The notes beneath the pieces were generated by a model. That model was not told where the DNA came from, made no database searches, and saw only the letters and a program-made list of their open reading frames with translations. From contig JAKFVQ010000024.1 in the NCBI GenBank assembly GCA_021732085.1, forward strand, positions 158,827 through 222,826: DNA of 64,000 nt. Direction: 5' to 3'. The position numbers were made by a program, and so were the translations under genes. The stretch comes from Candidatus Obscuribacterales bacterium (GTDB lineage: Bacteria > Cyanobacteriota > Vampirovibrionia > Obscuribacterales > Obscuribacteraceae). Shown here one piece after another: positions 51,293-60,051 of this stretch (positions are counted from its first letter, which is position 1; each line of letters begins with the position of its first letter).

Positions 51293-53225
51293 TTCTGGAG
51301 AACGACAGGTAGTTCTCTACCTTCGAAATGGCGTTGGAGTGGTCGGGCACGTCCTCGCCTTTGTAGCCGGTGGGATCGTCAATCACCATTTCCGGAAGTT
51401 TCTTGTTCTCTTCGTCGACGCCGGTGATTTCGTAATCGTGCAGTCCTTCCTCATAGTTTGATGAAGGCGCCGACACGGGGGCGGGCTGCGGCGTGATGGT
51501 AGCGACGCCACTGTTGTAATCGGTTATCCAACCTTTCGGATTAATGACTCCAACTGAAAGTGGCAGGCGGCTGACACGATGATCCTGGCGGACGTTTTGA
51601 CTGCCTGGTGTGCGTTCGCTTGCGCGTCGATCTTTTCTGGTTGTGCGACGTCGGCTCCTCATGCTCGCCTGTGGCGCTTGGGCTGGTTGATTCTGCGCAG
51701 CATCTACTGATTTTGCTCTCGCGTTCAGGGCAGCAGAGCGCGCTGCGCTGTTTGGTCTGTCAGCTTGTTTGGCTTGCTGATTGCTTGTCGCCTTTGGATC
51801 GAATGCCGAAATCTCGATCACATTGGCTGGATCGATTGGTTTCTCTTCTTGTTTCGCTGGTTTGGAATTGGTAGCGATAGAAACGTTGGAGACTGGCGTG
51901 TGTTGCGCAGGGAATGGATTCTTCTGAGCGGGCGCTTGTGCAGCCTTTGCTGGTGGTGCCACGGACTCTGTGAGATTAGTTGCCATGGCTGGCGGTGCAG
52001 AATTCGGATTTGTGTCGCGCTGACCAGGTGTAGCTGTTTGCTGTTGTGCCGGTTGTTGTGCTTGTTTTGCTGCTGCTGCGATTCTGGCACTTATTGGCTG
52101 AACTGTTTCGGGTGCTGCTGCTGCTGGGATTTCATCTTCGTCCTCGTCACTGCCATCGGAATTCAACAAAGCAGAGTGTGCGGAGAAGAGCGCTGAAATT
52201 GCTGCAACCAGTGGCGCTGCATCCTCGGAATTTGATTCGCTGGTTTCAGCTTCGGCTGAAGCTTGTGCTTCTAGCTGAGCTGCTGCGGCTGCGCTTGCTG
52301 TTTGCGGTGCGGCTTGCGCTGCTGGCTGAGCTGCCGGTGCCGGGGCTGCTTGTGGACTTGCAAATGGAACAACGTTCGAATTAGCCGGCGCTTGTGCATT
52401 TGCTTGCAACGCTTTAGGTAGCGGCGCATCCGGAATCAACGCTGCTTTCTCTTCGGACGTCAGCACACGCGCTTCGTTCTTGCTTGGTTGAGGTTTGAAT
52501 ACAACTGCAGCATCAGCGACTGATGTTTCTTTCTTTGCTCCACTTGTTGCATCTGCCACATCAAAAAGCAAACGTGTAATTCTCAACGGCAATGCTGTAA
52601 CACTGGAGACGCCTTTTGAGCAAAGCATCTGTTGGTGTTCCAGAATCTCTTTGATGATACTTCTGTCTTGACCAGCAATCTTGTAGTGCTCCATTGCAGC
52701 TTCAAAGTTGCGGTACTGGCGATACAACTCGGCCATAATTAGATGCGTGATGCCGTTGTCTTCCGGCGCGAAGAACGAGGTCTCAAGCCCCTTCTCGTGC
52801 TCGAAAATCGCCAGCTCGAGCCAAAGCTGATCCGGCTCTCCTGATTCACGCGCGCACCACAATCCATTCAATGCGATGAATGCAATGTCCAGCGAATGCT
52901 GTTTTTTGTCCCGAGCCCACTTAACGGCTAGGGCATATTTCTTAGCGCCTTCGATGTCGCCTTGCGCTTTCACCAGCTCTGGTTTGATATTGAATGGTTG
53001 GAACTGCGAAGTCCAGGCGCAATACTTGCAGTCTGGACAAAGTGAAAGAAGATATTGACGCAAATTAGCGGTCGGAAAAACTCTGTGAAGGTCTGCTTCA
53101 ACAACATCTGAACTATTCAGTCCACGAGTTTCGACCATAACGTCAGTACGAAACGGCGCCTGACATTCAGGGCAGAGGACAACCGCCTCTTCGAGAATAA
53201 AGCCATCAATAACGCGTTGTGCCAT
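51255..53225 (-). CDS. DUF2225-like zinc protein, long form with low-complexity region
   Basis: 656 residues. The N-terminal 200 mirror the short paralogue: CPECQAPF near 18, EADLHRVFPTANLRQY, CPDCKYCAWTSQ near 63, then FIALNGLWCARESG and LYRQYRNFEAAMEHYKIAG. Residues about 260-520 are Ala/Gln/Pro-rich and disordered. A basic stretch (SRRRTTRKDRRASERT, about 530) precedes a short conserved-looking C-terminal region (RLPLSVGVINPKGWITDYNSG and VENYLSFSRRLYQRSYMRG). It is its own transcription unit, with operator-like element B upstream. Its location inside the secretion cluster suggests an accessory or substrate-adaptor role, which is inference. Confidence 0.7.
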   Translation of the reverse strand: MAQRVIDGFILEEAVVLCPECQAPFRTDVMVETRGLNSSDVVEADLHRVFPTANLRQYLLSLCPDCKYCAWTSQFQPFNIKPELVKAQGDIEGAKKYALAVKWARDKKQHSLDIAFIALNGLWCARESGEPDQLWLELAIFEHEKGLETSFFAPEDNGITHLIMAELYRQYRNFEAAMEHYKIAGQDRSIIKEILEHQQMLCSKGVSSVTALPLRITRLLFDVADATSGAKKETSVADAAVVFKPQPSKNEARVLTSEEKAALIPDAPLPKALQANAQAPANSNVVPFASPQAAPAPAAQPAAQAAPQTASAAAAAQLEAQASAEAETSESNSEDAAPLVAAISALFSAHSALLNSDGSDEDEDEIPAAAAPETVQPISARIAAAAKQAQQPAQQQTATPGQRDTNPNSAPPAMATNLTESVAPPAKAAQAPAQKNPFPAQHTPVSNVSIATNSKPAKQEEKPIDPANVIEISAFDPKATSNQQAKQADRPNSAARSAALNARAKSVDAAQNQPAQAPQASMRSRRRTTRKDRRASERTPGSQNVRQDHRVSRLPLSVGVINPKGWITDYNSGVATITPQPAPVSAPSSNYEEGLHDYEITGVDEENKKLPEMVIDDPTGYKGEDVPDHSNAISKVENYLSFSRRLYQRSYMRGYN

Positions 53226-53286
53226 TAGTCACCATGAGTGTTGCGATGAGAGTTCGCCATAGTGAAAGCTTAGTCTTAAATAATGC

Positions 53287-53331
53287 GCGGGTAAATTGGG
53301 ACAATTCCCATGCTCGTGGTGTTTGTCCCAA
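53287..53331. promoter_or_regulatory. Operator-like element B of the secretion cluster
   Basis: GCGGGTAAAT (53287-53296) is followed after eight bases by TTCCCATG (53305), as in element A. TTGGGACA and TGTCCCAA (53296-53303 and 53324-53331) form a perfect inverted repeat around it. It lies 62-106 bases before the long DUF2225-like gene. Confidence 0.65.
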
Positions 53332-53500
53332 GATCTCTGTCCAGATCTTTTTGAGGCTATGAGTTAGCGCTTCCATCTCTCCATCTTTGATTCCTGATCC
53401 GTCCGCCCTCACACCTTCCGATCCATCCACATCTTCTCCGTCCGTCCATCCTCTCTCGATCCATTCGGCAGCTCTGCTTAGCCAATTCCTGTCCCTCTTC

Positions 53501-53614
53501 ATCCATCAATCAATCCACACATCCATCCATTCATTCATTCATCTTCCATCCATTCATACATTCATCTTCCATCCATTCATCTTCCATCCATTCATTCATC
53601 CATCCATCTCTGAA
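53501..53614. repeat. Degenerate TCCA/TTCA microsatellite
   Basis: About 110 bases built from ATCCATCCATTC and ATTCATC units with larger repeats of CTTCCATCCATTCAT. It lies between the long DUF2225-like gene and a small + strand gene. It can be read as an open frame rich in Ile, His, Ser and Phe, but this is a consequence of the repeat. Confidence 0.9.
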
Positions 53615-53689
53615 CCGCTCGTCCACCCCGTCGACCCACCATCGCTGATCGATCCGTCCTTCCCCACAGATTCCACACAAGCAAAAACT

Positions 53690-53839
53690 ATGATGAATAG
53701 ACGGACCCGCATCGGGCGCCGAATTGGAGTTAGGTCTATGTTTATTGGAATGCTAGTAGTTGGTGCAGTCACTTTTGTCGCGGTTATGGTGAACGATCAC
53801 ACGACCCTGGGTGGCGATGAGTGGGTACTAGACCAATAG
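53690..53839 (+). CDS. Small single-helix membrane protein
   Basis: 49 residues from tandem ATGs: a basic N-terminus (NRRTRIGRRIGVR), one hydrophobic helix (MFIGMLVVGAVTFVAVMV) and a short polar end. The open frame continues upstream through the microsatellite to 53387, but that part is low complexity. No good SD site is visible. The same frame reopens after the TAG at 53837, so this may be the first half of a longer gene. It runs against the direction of the secretion genes. Confidence 0.45.
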   Translation: MMNRRTRIGRRIGVRSMFIGMLVVGAVTFVAVMVNDHTTLGGDEWVLDQ

Positions 53840-54028
53840 ACATTCTATTGGGGAGAAGACCAGGCACGCGGCAAGAAGAACAAAAAAGCTTTGCCTAAGA
53901 AGAAAGATCTGAAGAATACAAAAGCTTTGGGTGGCTCGGGCGGCACTGGAGCCGCTGCAGATCTTCCTTTGACCCCTGGCTCATGTGCTTGTGAAACTTT
54001 CAACAAGTGCAATGTCCAGCCTGATTAA
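53840..54028 (+). pseudogene. In-frame continuation after an amber codon, or a separate small peptide gene
   Basis: In the same frame as the small membrane protein, the 62 codons after TAG (53837-53839) read on to TAA at 54026. The translation looks genuine: a Lys-rich segment (ARGKKNKKALPKKKDLKNTK), a Gly-rich stretch (LGGSGGTGAAA) and a Cys-containing end (LTPGSCACETFNKCNVQPD). Options are a nonsense mutation in one gene, amber readthrough, or an independent peptide starting at TTG 53891. No SD site supports the last option. Confidence 0.4.
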
Positions 54029-54114
54029 CGAATCAACTCACACAGTCCCCACAATTCTACGATTTAATGGCTTTCAGCCGGGCGATTGTGAATCTCGGCG
54101 CCGAAGGATAAAAG

Positions 54115-54345
54115 ATGAACATGCGAAGCGATAGATCAATGAAAGTCAAGAAAAGCCTGTCGAAGGTAAAAGCGCTTTCCCGAACCTGGGATTTGGGAAA
54201 AGCCGGTTGTGGTTCGTTCCTTGTTACATCTCCAGAGCATCTAAATGCTTCTGCGCAGGACTTACAAGGTATCGCTAGTTCGATAAATCAAGCCAATGCT
54301 AATGCTGGGGGACCGGGTATCCTCCCTCCTGCATCTCACGATTAA
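54115..54345 (+). CDS. Small protein of unknown function
   Basis: A 76-residue protein with AAGGA six bases before the ATG, so translation is plausible. The N-terminus is basic (MKVKKSLSKVKALSRTWDLG); its KKSLSKVKAL segment resembles KKDLKNTKAL in the peptide just upstream. The rest is Gly/Ala/Ser/Asn-rich with one cysteine (GKAGCGSFLVTS) and a Pro-containing end. No family is recognised. Together the two look like small paralogous peptides embedded in the secretion cluster. Confidence 0.55.
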   Translation: MNMRSDRSMKVKKSLSKVKALSRTWDLGKAGCGSFLVTSPEHLNASAQDLQGIASSINQANANAGGPGILPPASHD

Positions 54346-54639
54346 TGTTTTGAAGGTGGACGTCACAGATTCCGAATTGCGGACGTACTGGGGATTTTGT
54401 CTTCCATAGATAAGTGTACGATTCTGTCACCTTGGCAATGCTCTGTTTTTGTGTTTCGCATCCGAAATTCCGGTGACATGCTGTCTGTCTGGCAGCGGTG
54501 AATTCTGTGGAGAAGCTTATCTAAAGGACATCACTTCATCCGTCCGCCTTAACCGCGTCCACTGCAGGCGCGCGAAGGCACATTCTTCTCAAATGTTGGT
54601 TCTAGGCAACACTGATAACACACTGCGAGCAACTTCGGT
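54346..54639. other. Intergenic region before the convergent VirB6-like gene
   Basis: About 290 bases between convergent genes. A 64-residue frame at 54449-54643 lacks an SD site and overlaps the end of the next gene. No clear hairpin or repeat is seen. Confidence 0.45.
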
Positions 54640-57600
54640 TTAATAGCGTGCTGGACGGTTAGCCGAGCGCAGAATGCGTTCAATCAGCTCTGGGCTGAGT
54701 TGGTGATCGGTGACCGAGTAGCCATTGTCGCCTTGAATCATTTTTACCGTCATCGGGTTGATTTTGACGTTATCCCATCTTGGATCTGAACCCATCATCG
54801 ATGCTCTTGCAGCTGCAAGGTCAATGGCTGCGTTCAAGGAGCCGAGGTCTACGTCGCGCATCTTGCCGTTGTTGTCGAGCATTTCTTGGACAACTTCGAT
54901 TGCGCCTGGGTTGCTTTGTGCTTGCGATGAACCGAGGAGCTTGGTGACAACGTTGATTGCTTGCGGTGCGTATGGGTGGCTGCCTGGGTTGGAAGCTGCT
55001 TCGACGAGCATTTGAACGGTGACTGGATCTTGCAACTGGTAGTCGGAGAATCCGCCACCGGCGCGCTGAATCTGTACAACCTGGGCTGCTACTTGTGATG
55101 GCGAGACATTGATGTTAGCCAATTCTTTCATCACGTCGCCCATCGCGAGGTTTCTTGTATCGATGGAGTTCATTGACGCCGTCATGCGAGCGAATTGCTC
55201 AAATACAAGCGGCGAGGAGCTGGCGCTTCTGACTGTGTCGGCGACCTTGAGTACCGCTGTTACTTGTTCGGCATCCATTTGACCGCCGTTGGCGCTCATG
55301 GTTTGAACTGCCAGGCGAATGCTTTGCTGATTGATTGGAATCTTGTTGTCCACCATGTGACCAACAACTTGGTGCAATGAGTAGTCGCTGACTTGACCGC
55401 TGGCGTAAGGCTCGGCATGTCTGACGATGTCATTCCATGGGATTGATGCTGAAGACACGTGACCACCGCGACGTGCAAGTTCGATAACGTGCGAGTTGAC
55501 GGCGCCAAGTCCGTGCTCTTCATATGCACGTGTTGCAAGTTGGATGTTGACTCTGTCGAGTTTGTTGGCGTCGCCACCTTTATCGATGTATTCGTATACT
55601 GCTTGCAGAGAGTGTGTTGATACTGCGGCTCCGGATGTGTTGATAACCTTCGAGATGGCGCCGAGTTTTGCTTGTGACTGTATGGTTCCCAGATTGCCCA
55701 CATCGGCGCCGAGGAAGTCGTACATTGGTCCTGCGACTGATGGGTTTGTTACCGTCATCATCGGAATCTTGTTGGCTTCTAGTGTGCCTAGGCTGCCGCT
55801 TGCTGCTTGCATAACGACTTGCATTGCTTGCGATCTTGTTTCGCCTTCGGCTGGAACGATGACTGCTTCGAGATCCGACAATGAGTGAATTGTGTTGATG
55901 TTGGTTGCTGCGCTGACGCGTCCGAGACGGCGAGCTGCGTATGGTGCTGCTGTTGCCAGGCAGGTGTAAGCGACGCCTGCATCGCGTCCTGTGCCACCGG
56001 CAAGACCTGAGACTGCTGAGAGGTAGTTTCCAGCGCTGGTGGTGTTGAGGTCGTCTTGACCGCTGATTTGATAGATCGCCATTGCTGTGTTGACGCTTTC
56101 GGCTGACATTGCGCGAGCCATTTCGCCGTGAGCAAGGGCAAATACTGCTGGATGTTCGTCGCCGTAGAGTGCCTTGCAATCTTGGTAGCTTGCGGACAAT
56201 GCTGCGAAGACTGCTTGTTTGCGGCGTGCTGGGTGCATGGCTTGAATTGCCATGTTCTGCATTGCGCCTCTGGTGTCGGCGCCGATTGGAATACCGCTTG
56301 CAACGCAGTTTTCGGTTGCCGGTCCAACGTTTCTGTTCCATGGCGATTCGCTGGAATCTGGGTTGCTGATCAGGTGGCAAGCCATTGCATCCTGGTCTGG
56401 ACCCCACTCGCCGTAACGTTGTCTGAGGTAGTTGGTGTAAGCGTTTGCTTTGGACGGGTCTTGCGAGACGTAAGCCATGGAGCCGATTGCGGCTTGTTCG
56501 AACATCGATTGTTGGAATCGCTCTTTCGCCATTGCTGTTCTGTTCCAGCTGCTGCCGTTGTTGGACAACCAGTTGGCTGCGATACCTTCCATCATGCCTC
56601 TGGGCTTGCTGGCGCCGGCATCGATGGCGGATTGACGAGCGGCGTCTTTGCCGACATCGTCATTGGCTACGTTGTTTGCAAAAGCTGCAGAGTAGAGAGC
56701 GTGAGCCATTTCGGACTCGTTGGCACCGGCTCCGATGTTGACGCGCTTGACGCCACCACCAGCGCTACCTTGCACTGAGGTCTTATCTTGGTTGACGCGC
56801 AAACCGACACCATCTACGGAGGTCAATTTGCCGATCATTTTTCTCATGTCGACGTGAACGAGGTTTGATTCATTCCAACCTTCGGCGGTCGATTTGCCCC
56901 ACTGGAAGCTGTCTGTTGGTTTGTTGCCTTCGGCATCCGGCGGTGCGCCGTCTGGAAGTTTAGCTGCGCCGTTCGGGCTGTTCAAGCCATCTTTGCCAGC
57001 CATAGACGCAAGTGCTGCACCAATCCCGGCACCAGCTACTGCTGATGTGAGTGCGCCTTTTCTAGGTCCTGGTCCGACTTCGGCCGTGAGATTGCCTTTG
57101 TTTTGGTTGTTGAGATTTTTGGCTGCGTTCGGATCAACTTTGGTCGGATCTTTGGGATCCTTCGGCACTGCCGGTCCGGCAATTCCGTTCAAATTCTGAC
57201 CTTGCATCGCGCCCTTGGTGGCGGCATTCTCTCCATCCTTCAGACCTTCGGTGCCAGGAGCGCCTGGTGTCTTCAGTGGCGGATTCATACCGGCTGCACG
57301 CTGTTCGGCTGATGCGCGGTTCAAGCTGTTGAGCAAACCTTGATTTGTGGTCGAGTTTGGCAGAGTCGCCAGGCTTGCATCTTTGGTGTTCTGCAATCCC
57401 TTTTCAGCGAATCTGTCGTTAGCAAACCAATTGATACCTTTGTCTACACCGCCGGTGATTGCTTTGCCGAAGTTGCCGAGCAATGTCATCGCGGCGCCGG
57501 TGAACATACCAGCTGTGACGAATTCGGATGCTGGTCCGATTTGTGCTTTCGACATGAATGCCGGCACTTGAATCATCAACTGGAGAACGCCGATGGAGAT

Positions 57601-59013
57601 TAGGATTTTGCCCCAGGGGTTGAAGTTGGAGAACATGATGATGACCATCACTTTCAGCAAGCCGACCCAAATGAATGTCCACAAGCTGACTTCAACGAAG
57701 GAGCGAACGAAACCGGCACCGATGTCTTCCGTTACAGGTGTTGCGAAGAAGACCAGGAAGATTGGTGCGAACATGTACTGAGCTGTCAGAAGGGCTGTTT
57801 GAACAGCCTTCAAAACAAGGATGTAAACCATCTCGACGATAAGCACTGTGCCGAGCAAGGTGAAGATGGTGACTGACGCCATGTAGAAGAGTGAGCCGAC
57901 AAATGTACCGGCAACCGGGATTGCCATGTTCGCCAGGATTGGAGCAAAGACGCTGAATGCGCCGGCGCCGATTGCAATGACGCCACCTTTGATCGCATAG
58001 GCCAGTGCGTAATCTAACATCAAGACTTGATCGCCACTATTAAAGTAGATGGCTTTGATCATTTCGTTCGAGATTTGAATTTCGAACGCATATATAGTTG
58101 GCCAGGCAAGTAGCATACCGGCTGTGAAAATCAGTCTGCCGACCGAACTCATCAGGTGACCGGCGCCGCCCCAGGAGGCATCTGCCCAATTTTTCCAAAT
58201 GCAGAGAATGAAGAGAAGGAGTAAGAGATCAACAGCGATGCCGTACATAACGTCGGCGCCCTGTCTGATGTATTTCGAAATGCCGTCATCGTTTTGTCCA
58301 TCCAAACCGTTGATGGCGATGTTCGGGTTGAGTACGAAGATTCTGAGGAAGCGGCCGAGGTATTGGGCGCAATCGGCGATGGCTCCGTTGATAAGTTCAG
58401 TCAACCATTTGCAGAACAACTGACCGATGTTGGAGAACAAGTTACCGACGATGTCATCTTTGAACCACTTGGTCATACCTCTATAGGTTTCGTTGATTGA
58501 ACCAAGGCTGGCGTTAGCGATGTTGTTAGCAGCTTTCTGCATTTGCTGGCCTTCGCCTTGCTCTGCTGCTTGGAAAACTAGTGGTGCGTTCTCAACACCG
58601 CGAAGGATGTTGTTGACGTTTTCGTTGATGCCTTGCTGGTTAACTTTTGCGGCGCGATCTTCGGCCTTCATGTTCTCGATGGCATCTTCGTAGGGGTTCT
58701 CGATTGTCCCCTTGGTGGAGCGACCAGAACCGCTTGGCTGTTGGCTGCCATTGCTCTGTTGCTGGCTCGGATCGACTACTTTGGATTGCGCAAATGTTGG
58801 GATCATGCAGGCGATGTTCGCGGCAATGATCAGGACGAGGCAGAAAAGACCGCGCGTTTGTTTTGCCGTCCAGCTCGAACGTTTCTTCGAATTCTTGCTG
58901 CTGACGTTTGTCGCGTCTTGCGCGCTGCCGAAAATCTTTCCACAAAGTTCAATGAGACGATGCAGGGCACCGTCTTTGGTAAGTTGCTTAGCTGTACTTT
59001 CTGCTTTGAACAC
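54640..59013 (-). CDS. Very large VirB6/TrbL-like membrane protein
   Basis: 1457 residues. A first hydrophobic helix (about 54-75) precedes a Gln/Ser-rich segment. A cluster of about seven to eight membrane helices spans roughly 240-520, with ADVMYGIAVDLLLLLFILCIW, LIFTAGMLLAWPTIYAFEIQISNEMIKAIY, and VEVSLWTFIWVGLLKVMVIIMF typical of the VirB6/TrbL channel subunit. A Pro/Gly/Asn linker (about 560-720) is followed by a 730-residue helical C-terminal region with repeated-looking segments (AVNSHVIELARRGGHVSSASIPW, ANINVSPSQVAAQVVQIQRAGGGFS). VirB6 is normally 300-400 residues; extended forms occur in Rickettsiales. It forms its own unit behind element D. Confidence 0.8.
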   Translation of the reverse strand: MFKAESTAKQLTKDGALHRLIELCGKIFGSAQDATNVSSKNSKKRSSWTAKQTRGLFCLVLIIAANIACMIPTFAQSKVVDPSQQQSNGSQQPSGSGRSTKGTIENPYEDAIENMKAEDRAAKVNQQGINENVNNILRGVENAPLVFQAAEQGEGQQMQKAANNIANASLGSINETYRGMTKWFKDDIVGNLFSNIGQLFCKWLTELINGAIADCAQYLGRFLRIFVLNPNIAINGLDGQNDDGISKYIRQGADVMYGIAVDLLLLLFILCIWKNWADASWGGAGHLMSSVGRLIFTAGMLLAWPTIYAFEIQISNEMIKAIYFNSGDQVLMLDYALAYAIKGGVIAIGAGAFSVFAPILANMAIPVAGTFVGSLFYMASVTIFTLLGTVLIVEMVYILVLKAVQTALLTAQYMFAPIFLVFFATPVTEDIGAGFVRSFVEVSLWTFIWVGLLKVMVIIMFSNFNPWGKILISIGVLQLMIQVPAFMSKAQIGPASEFVTAGMFTGAAMTLLGNFGKAITGGVDKGINWFANDRFAEKGLQNTKDASLATLPNSTTNQGLLNSLNRASAEQRAAGMNPPLKTPGAPGTEGLKDGENAATKGAMQGQNLNGIAGPAVPKDPKDPTKVDPNAAKNLNNQNKGNLTAEVGPGPRKGALTSAVAGAGIGAALASMAGKDGLNSPNGAAKLPDGAPPDAEGNKPTDSFQWGKSTAEGWNESNLVHVDMRKMIGKLTSVDGVGLRVNQDKTSVQGSAGGGVKRVNIGAGANESEMAHALYSAAFANNVANDDVGKDAARQSAIDAGASKPRGMMEGIAANWLSNNGSSWNRTAMAKERFQQSMFEQAAIGSMAYVSQDPSKANAYTNYLRQRYGEWGPDQDAMACHLISNPDSSESPWNRNVGPATENCVASGIPIGADTRGAMQNMAIQAMHPARRKQAVFAALSASYQDCKALYGDEHPAVFALAHGEMARAMSAESVNTAMAIYQISGQDDLNTTSAGNYLSAVSGLAGGTGRDAGVAYTCLATAAPYAARRLGRVSAATNINTIHSLSDLEAVIVPAEGETRSQAMQVVMQAASGSLGTLEANKIPMMTVTNPSVAGPMYDFLGADVGNLGTIQSQAKLGAISKVINTSGAAVSTHSLQAVYEYIDKGGDANKLDRVNIQLATRAYEEHGLGAVNSHVIELARRGGHVSSASIPWNDIVRHAEPYASGQVSDYSLHQVVGHMVDNKIPINQQSIRLAVQTMSANGGQMDAEQVTAVLKVADTVRSASSSPLVFEQFARMTASMNSIDTRNLAMGDVMKELANINVSPSQVAAQVVQIQRAGGGFSDYQLQDPVTVQMLVEAASNPGSHPYAPQAINVVTKLLGSSQAQSNPGAIEVVQEMLDNNGKMRDVDLGSLNAAIDLAAARASMMGSDPRWDNVKINPMTVKMIQGDNGYSVTDHQLSPELIERILRSANRPARY

Positions 59014-59516
59014 GGAAGGGAGAACCTTGAAGAAACGTGGGGGTCTTTGTCCCTATAATTTATTACTTGGCCCCAAGACTGTCAGTGGGGAAAACCGCAT
59101 CGGGCATAAAAACTGCAAAGCGCTGAAATCCATACGGCAAAATCCGTATGCAAATCAACTGCTTGAAGTTCTAGCTTTTACAGGTGTTTTGGGCTTTTCA
59201 GCTTCAGTCTCTCGCCAGCTCTTCCTACTCAAAATGTCATTAAATTTGAGCGGAGACAACGCCGGATGATTGGCATTGGTTGGCGATCTTTCTGGACTAG
59301 ATGATTGGTGGTCAGTTTTGGTCAATTGCCATAGCTTTGGTCTTGCGATTGCAAGTTGGTCCGAGGCACTTGGCGGTGCTTCGTAGTCGGTCTGGGCTGG
59401 ATGTCTTTTCTAATTGCTTGCGAGCTTCGTTGAGCATTTGCTCGTCTAACTCGTTGGCACATTGCTCTTAAGGTAAATGCGTCTTTCTTCGCTTCGTCCA
59501 GGCGAGAAAAGAACGG
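59014..59516. other. Intergenic region upstream of the VirB6-like gene
   Basis: About 500 bases without a convincing gene, holding the VirB6-like promoter and element D. Open frames on the + strand lack SD sites and extend out of the antisense of the VirB6-like gene. GGTCAGTTTTGGTCAATTG near 59310 is a short direct repeat of GGTCA. Confidence 0.45.
59071..59090. promoter_or_regulatory. Weak operator-like element D
   Basis: CCCCA and TGGGG form an inverted repeat with a 10-base gap, 58-77 bases before the VirB6-like gene. CAGTGGGGAAA here is shared with the flank of element A. The match to the TTCCCA/TGGGAA elements is partial. Confidence 0.4.
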
Positions 59517-59560
59517 GGACCGGTGTGCGGTGTAATTGTGTAATTGCCACACACCGGTCC
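59517..59560 (-). terminator. Probable terminator of the VirB2-like operon
   Basis: A perfect 11-bp stem (GGACCGGTGTG / CACACCGGTCC) with a 22-base loop starts 13 bases beyond the stop of the VirB2-like gene. On the minus strand it is followed by CCCGTTCTTTTC, a modest T-rich tract. Confidence 0.65.
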
Positions 59561-59572
59561 GAAGAGCTTTGT

Positions 59573-59986
59573 TTAGAGACCGCCGCCCAGTCCGCCGAAG
59601 TTGTTGATGGCGAATGTGCCGATAAGGTGAACTGCGGTTGGTCCGCCGAATCCTACACCGAGACCTTTAGCCACGTTCATCGCGGATTCACCACCGTCTC
59701 TTTGGCCGAAGGCGATCTTCATGCCTGCCAGTGATGAAGGGATGGTCGAGAGAGCTGTGACTACGCGAGAGATGTCTCTTGCGGTGTCATAACCGTAGTC
59801 AGCCAATTGACCGACTTCATTTGATTGACCGTAACGTGGGTCAACCGGTGCTCCAACAAGACCTTGTGCATGTGCTACTTGATCGCAAGCACCAAATGCC
59901 ATCAGGACAAGCTGAGGGGCTAAAAGAATACCCACGCGTGTTGCGACTTTGACTGCTCTGGAAGAAAGTGCGTTCTTGAGTACCAT
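59573..59986 (-). CDS. Small exported membrane protein, VirB2-like pilin candidate
   Basis: A 137-residue protein with a long signal region (VKVATRVGILLAPQLVLMAFGACDQVAHAQ) leaving a mature part of about 97 residues. The mature part has two moderately hydrophobic segments (ISRVVTALSTIPSSLAGMKIA and VAKGLGVGFGGPTAVHLIGTFAI) joined by a short charged loop (FGQRDGGES) and ends in Gly repeats. VirB2/TrbC pilins have this layout: a long signal peptide, two helices and a polar loop. Sequence similarity is not evident, so the call rests on topology and on its place in the cluster. Confidence 0.5.
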   Translation of the reverse strand: MVLKNALSSRAVKVATRVGILLAPQLVLMAFGACDQVAHAQGLVGAPVDPRYGQSNEVGQLADYGYDTARDISRVVTALSTIPSSLAGMKIAFGQRDGGESAMNVAKGLGVGFGGPTAVHLIGTFAINNFGGLGGGL

Positions 59987-60051
59987 AATGTTGTGAACCT
60001 CCTGAATCGGATTATTTCTGTCGTGTTGGACGAATGTAAAACTGAATCAAA

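Noticed and set aside
53387..53689. An N-terminal extension of the small membrane protein through the microsatellite
   Set aside because: The sequence is a simple TCCA/TTCA repeat and the translation is pure low complexity; the tandem ATGs at 53690 are the more natural start.
54449..54643. A 64-residue + strand frame with several cysteines
   Set aside because: It has no SD site, overlaps the end of the convergent VirB6-like gene and shows no recognisable pattern.
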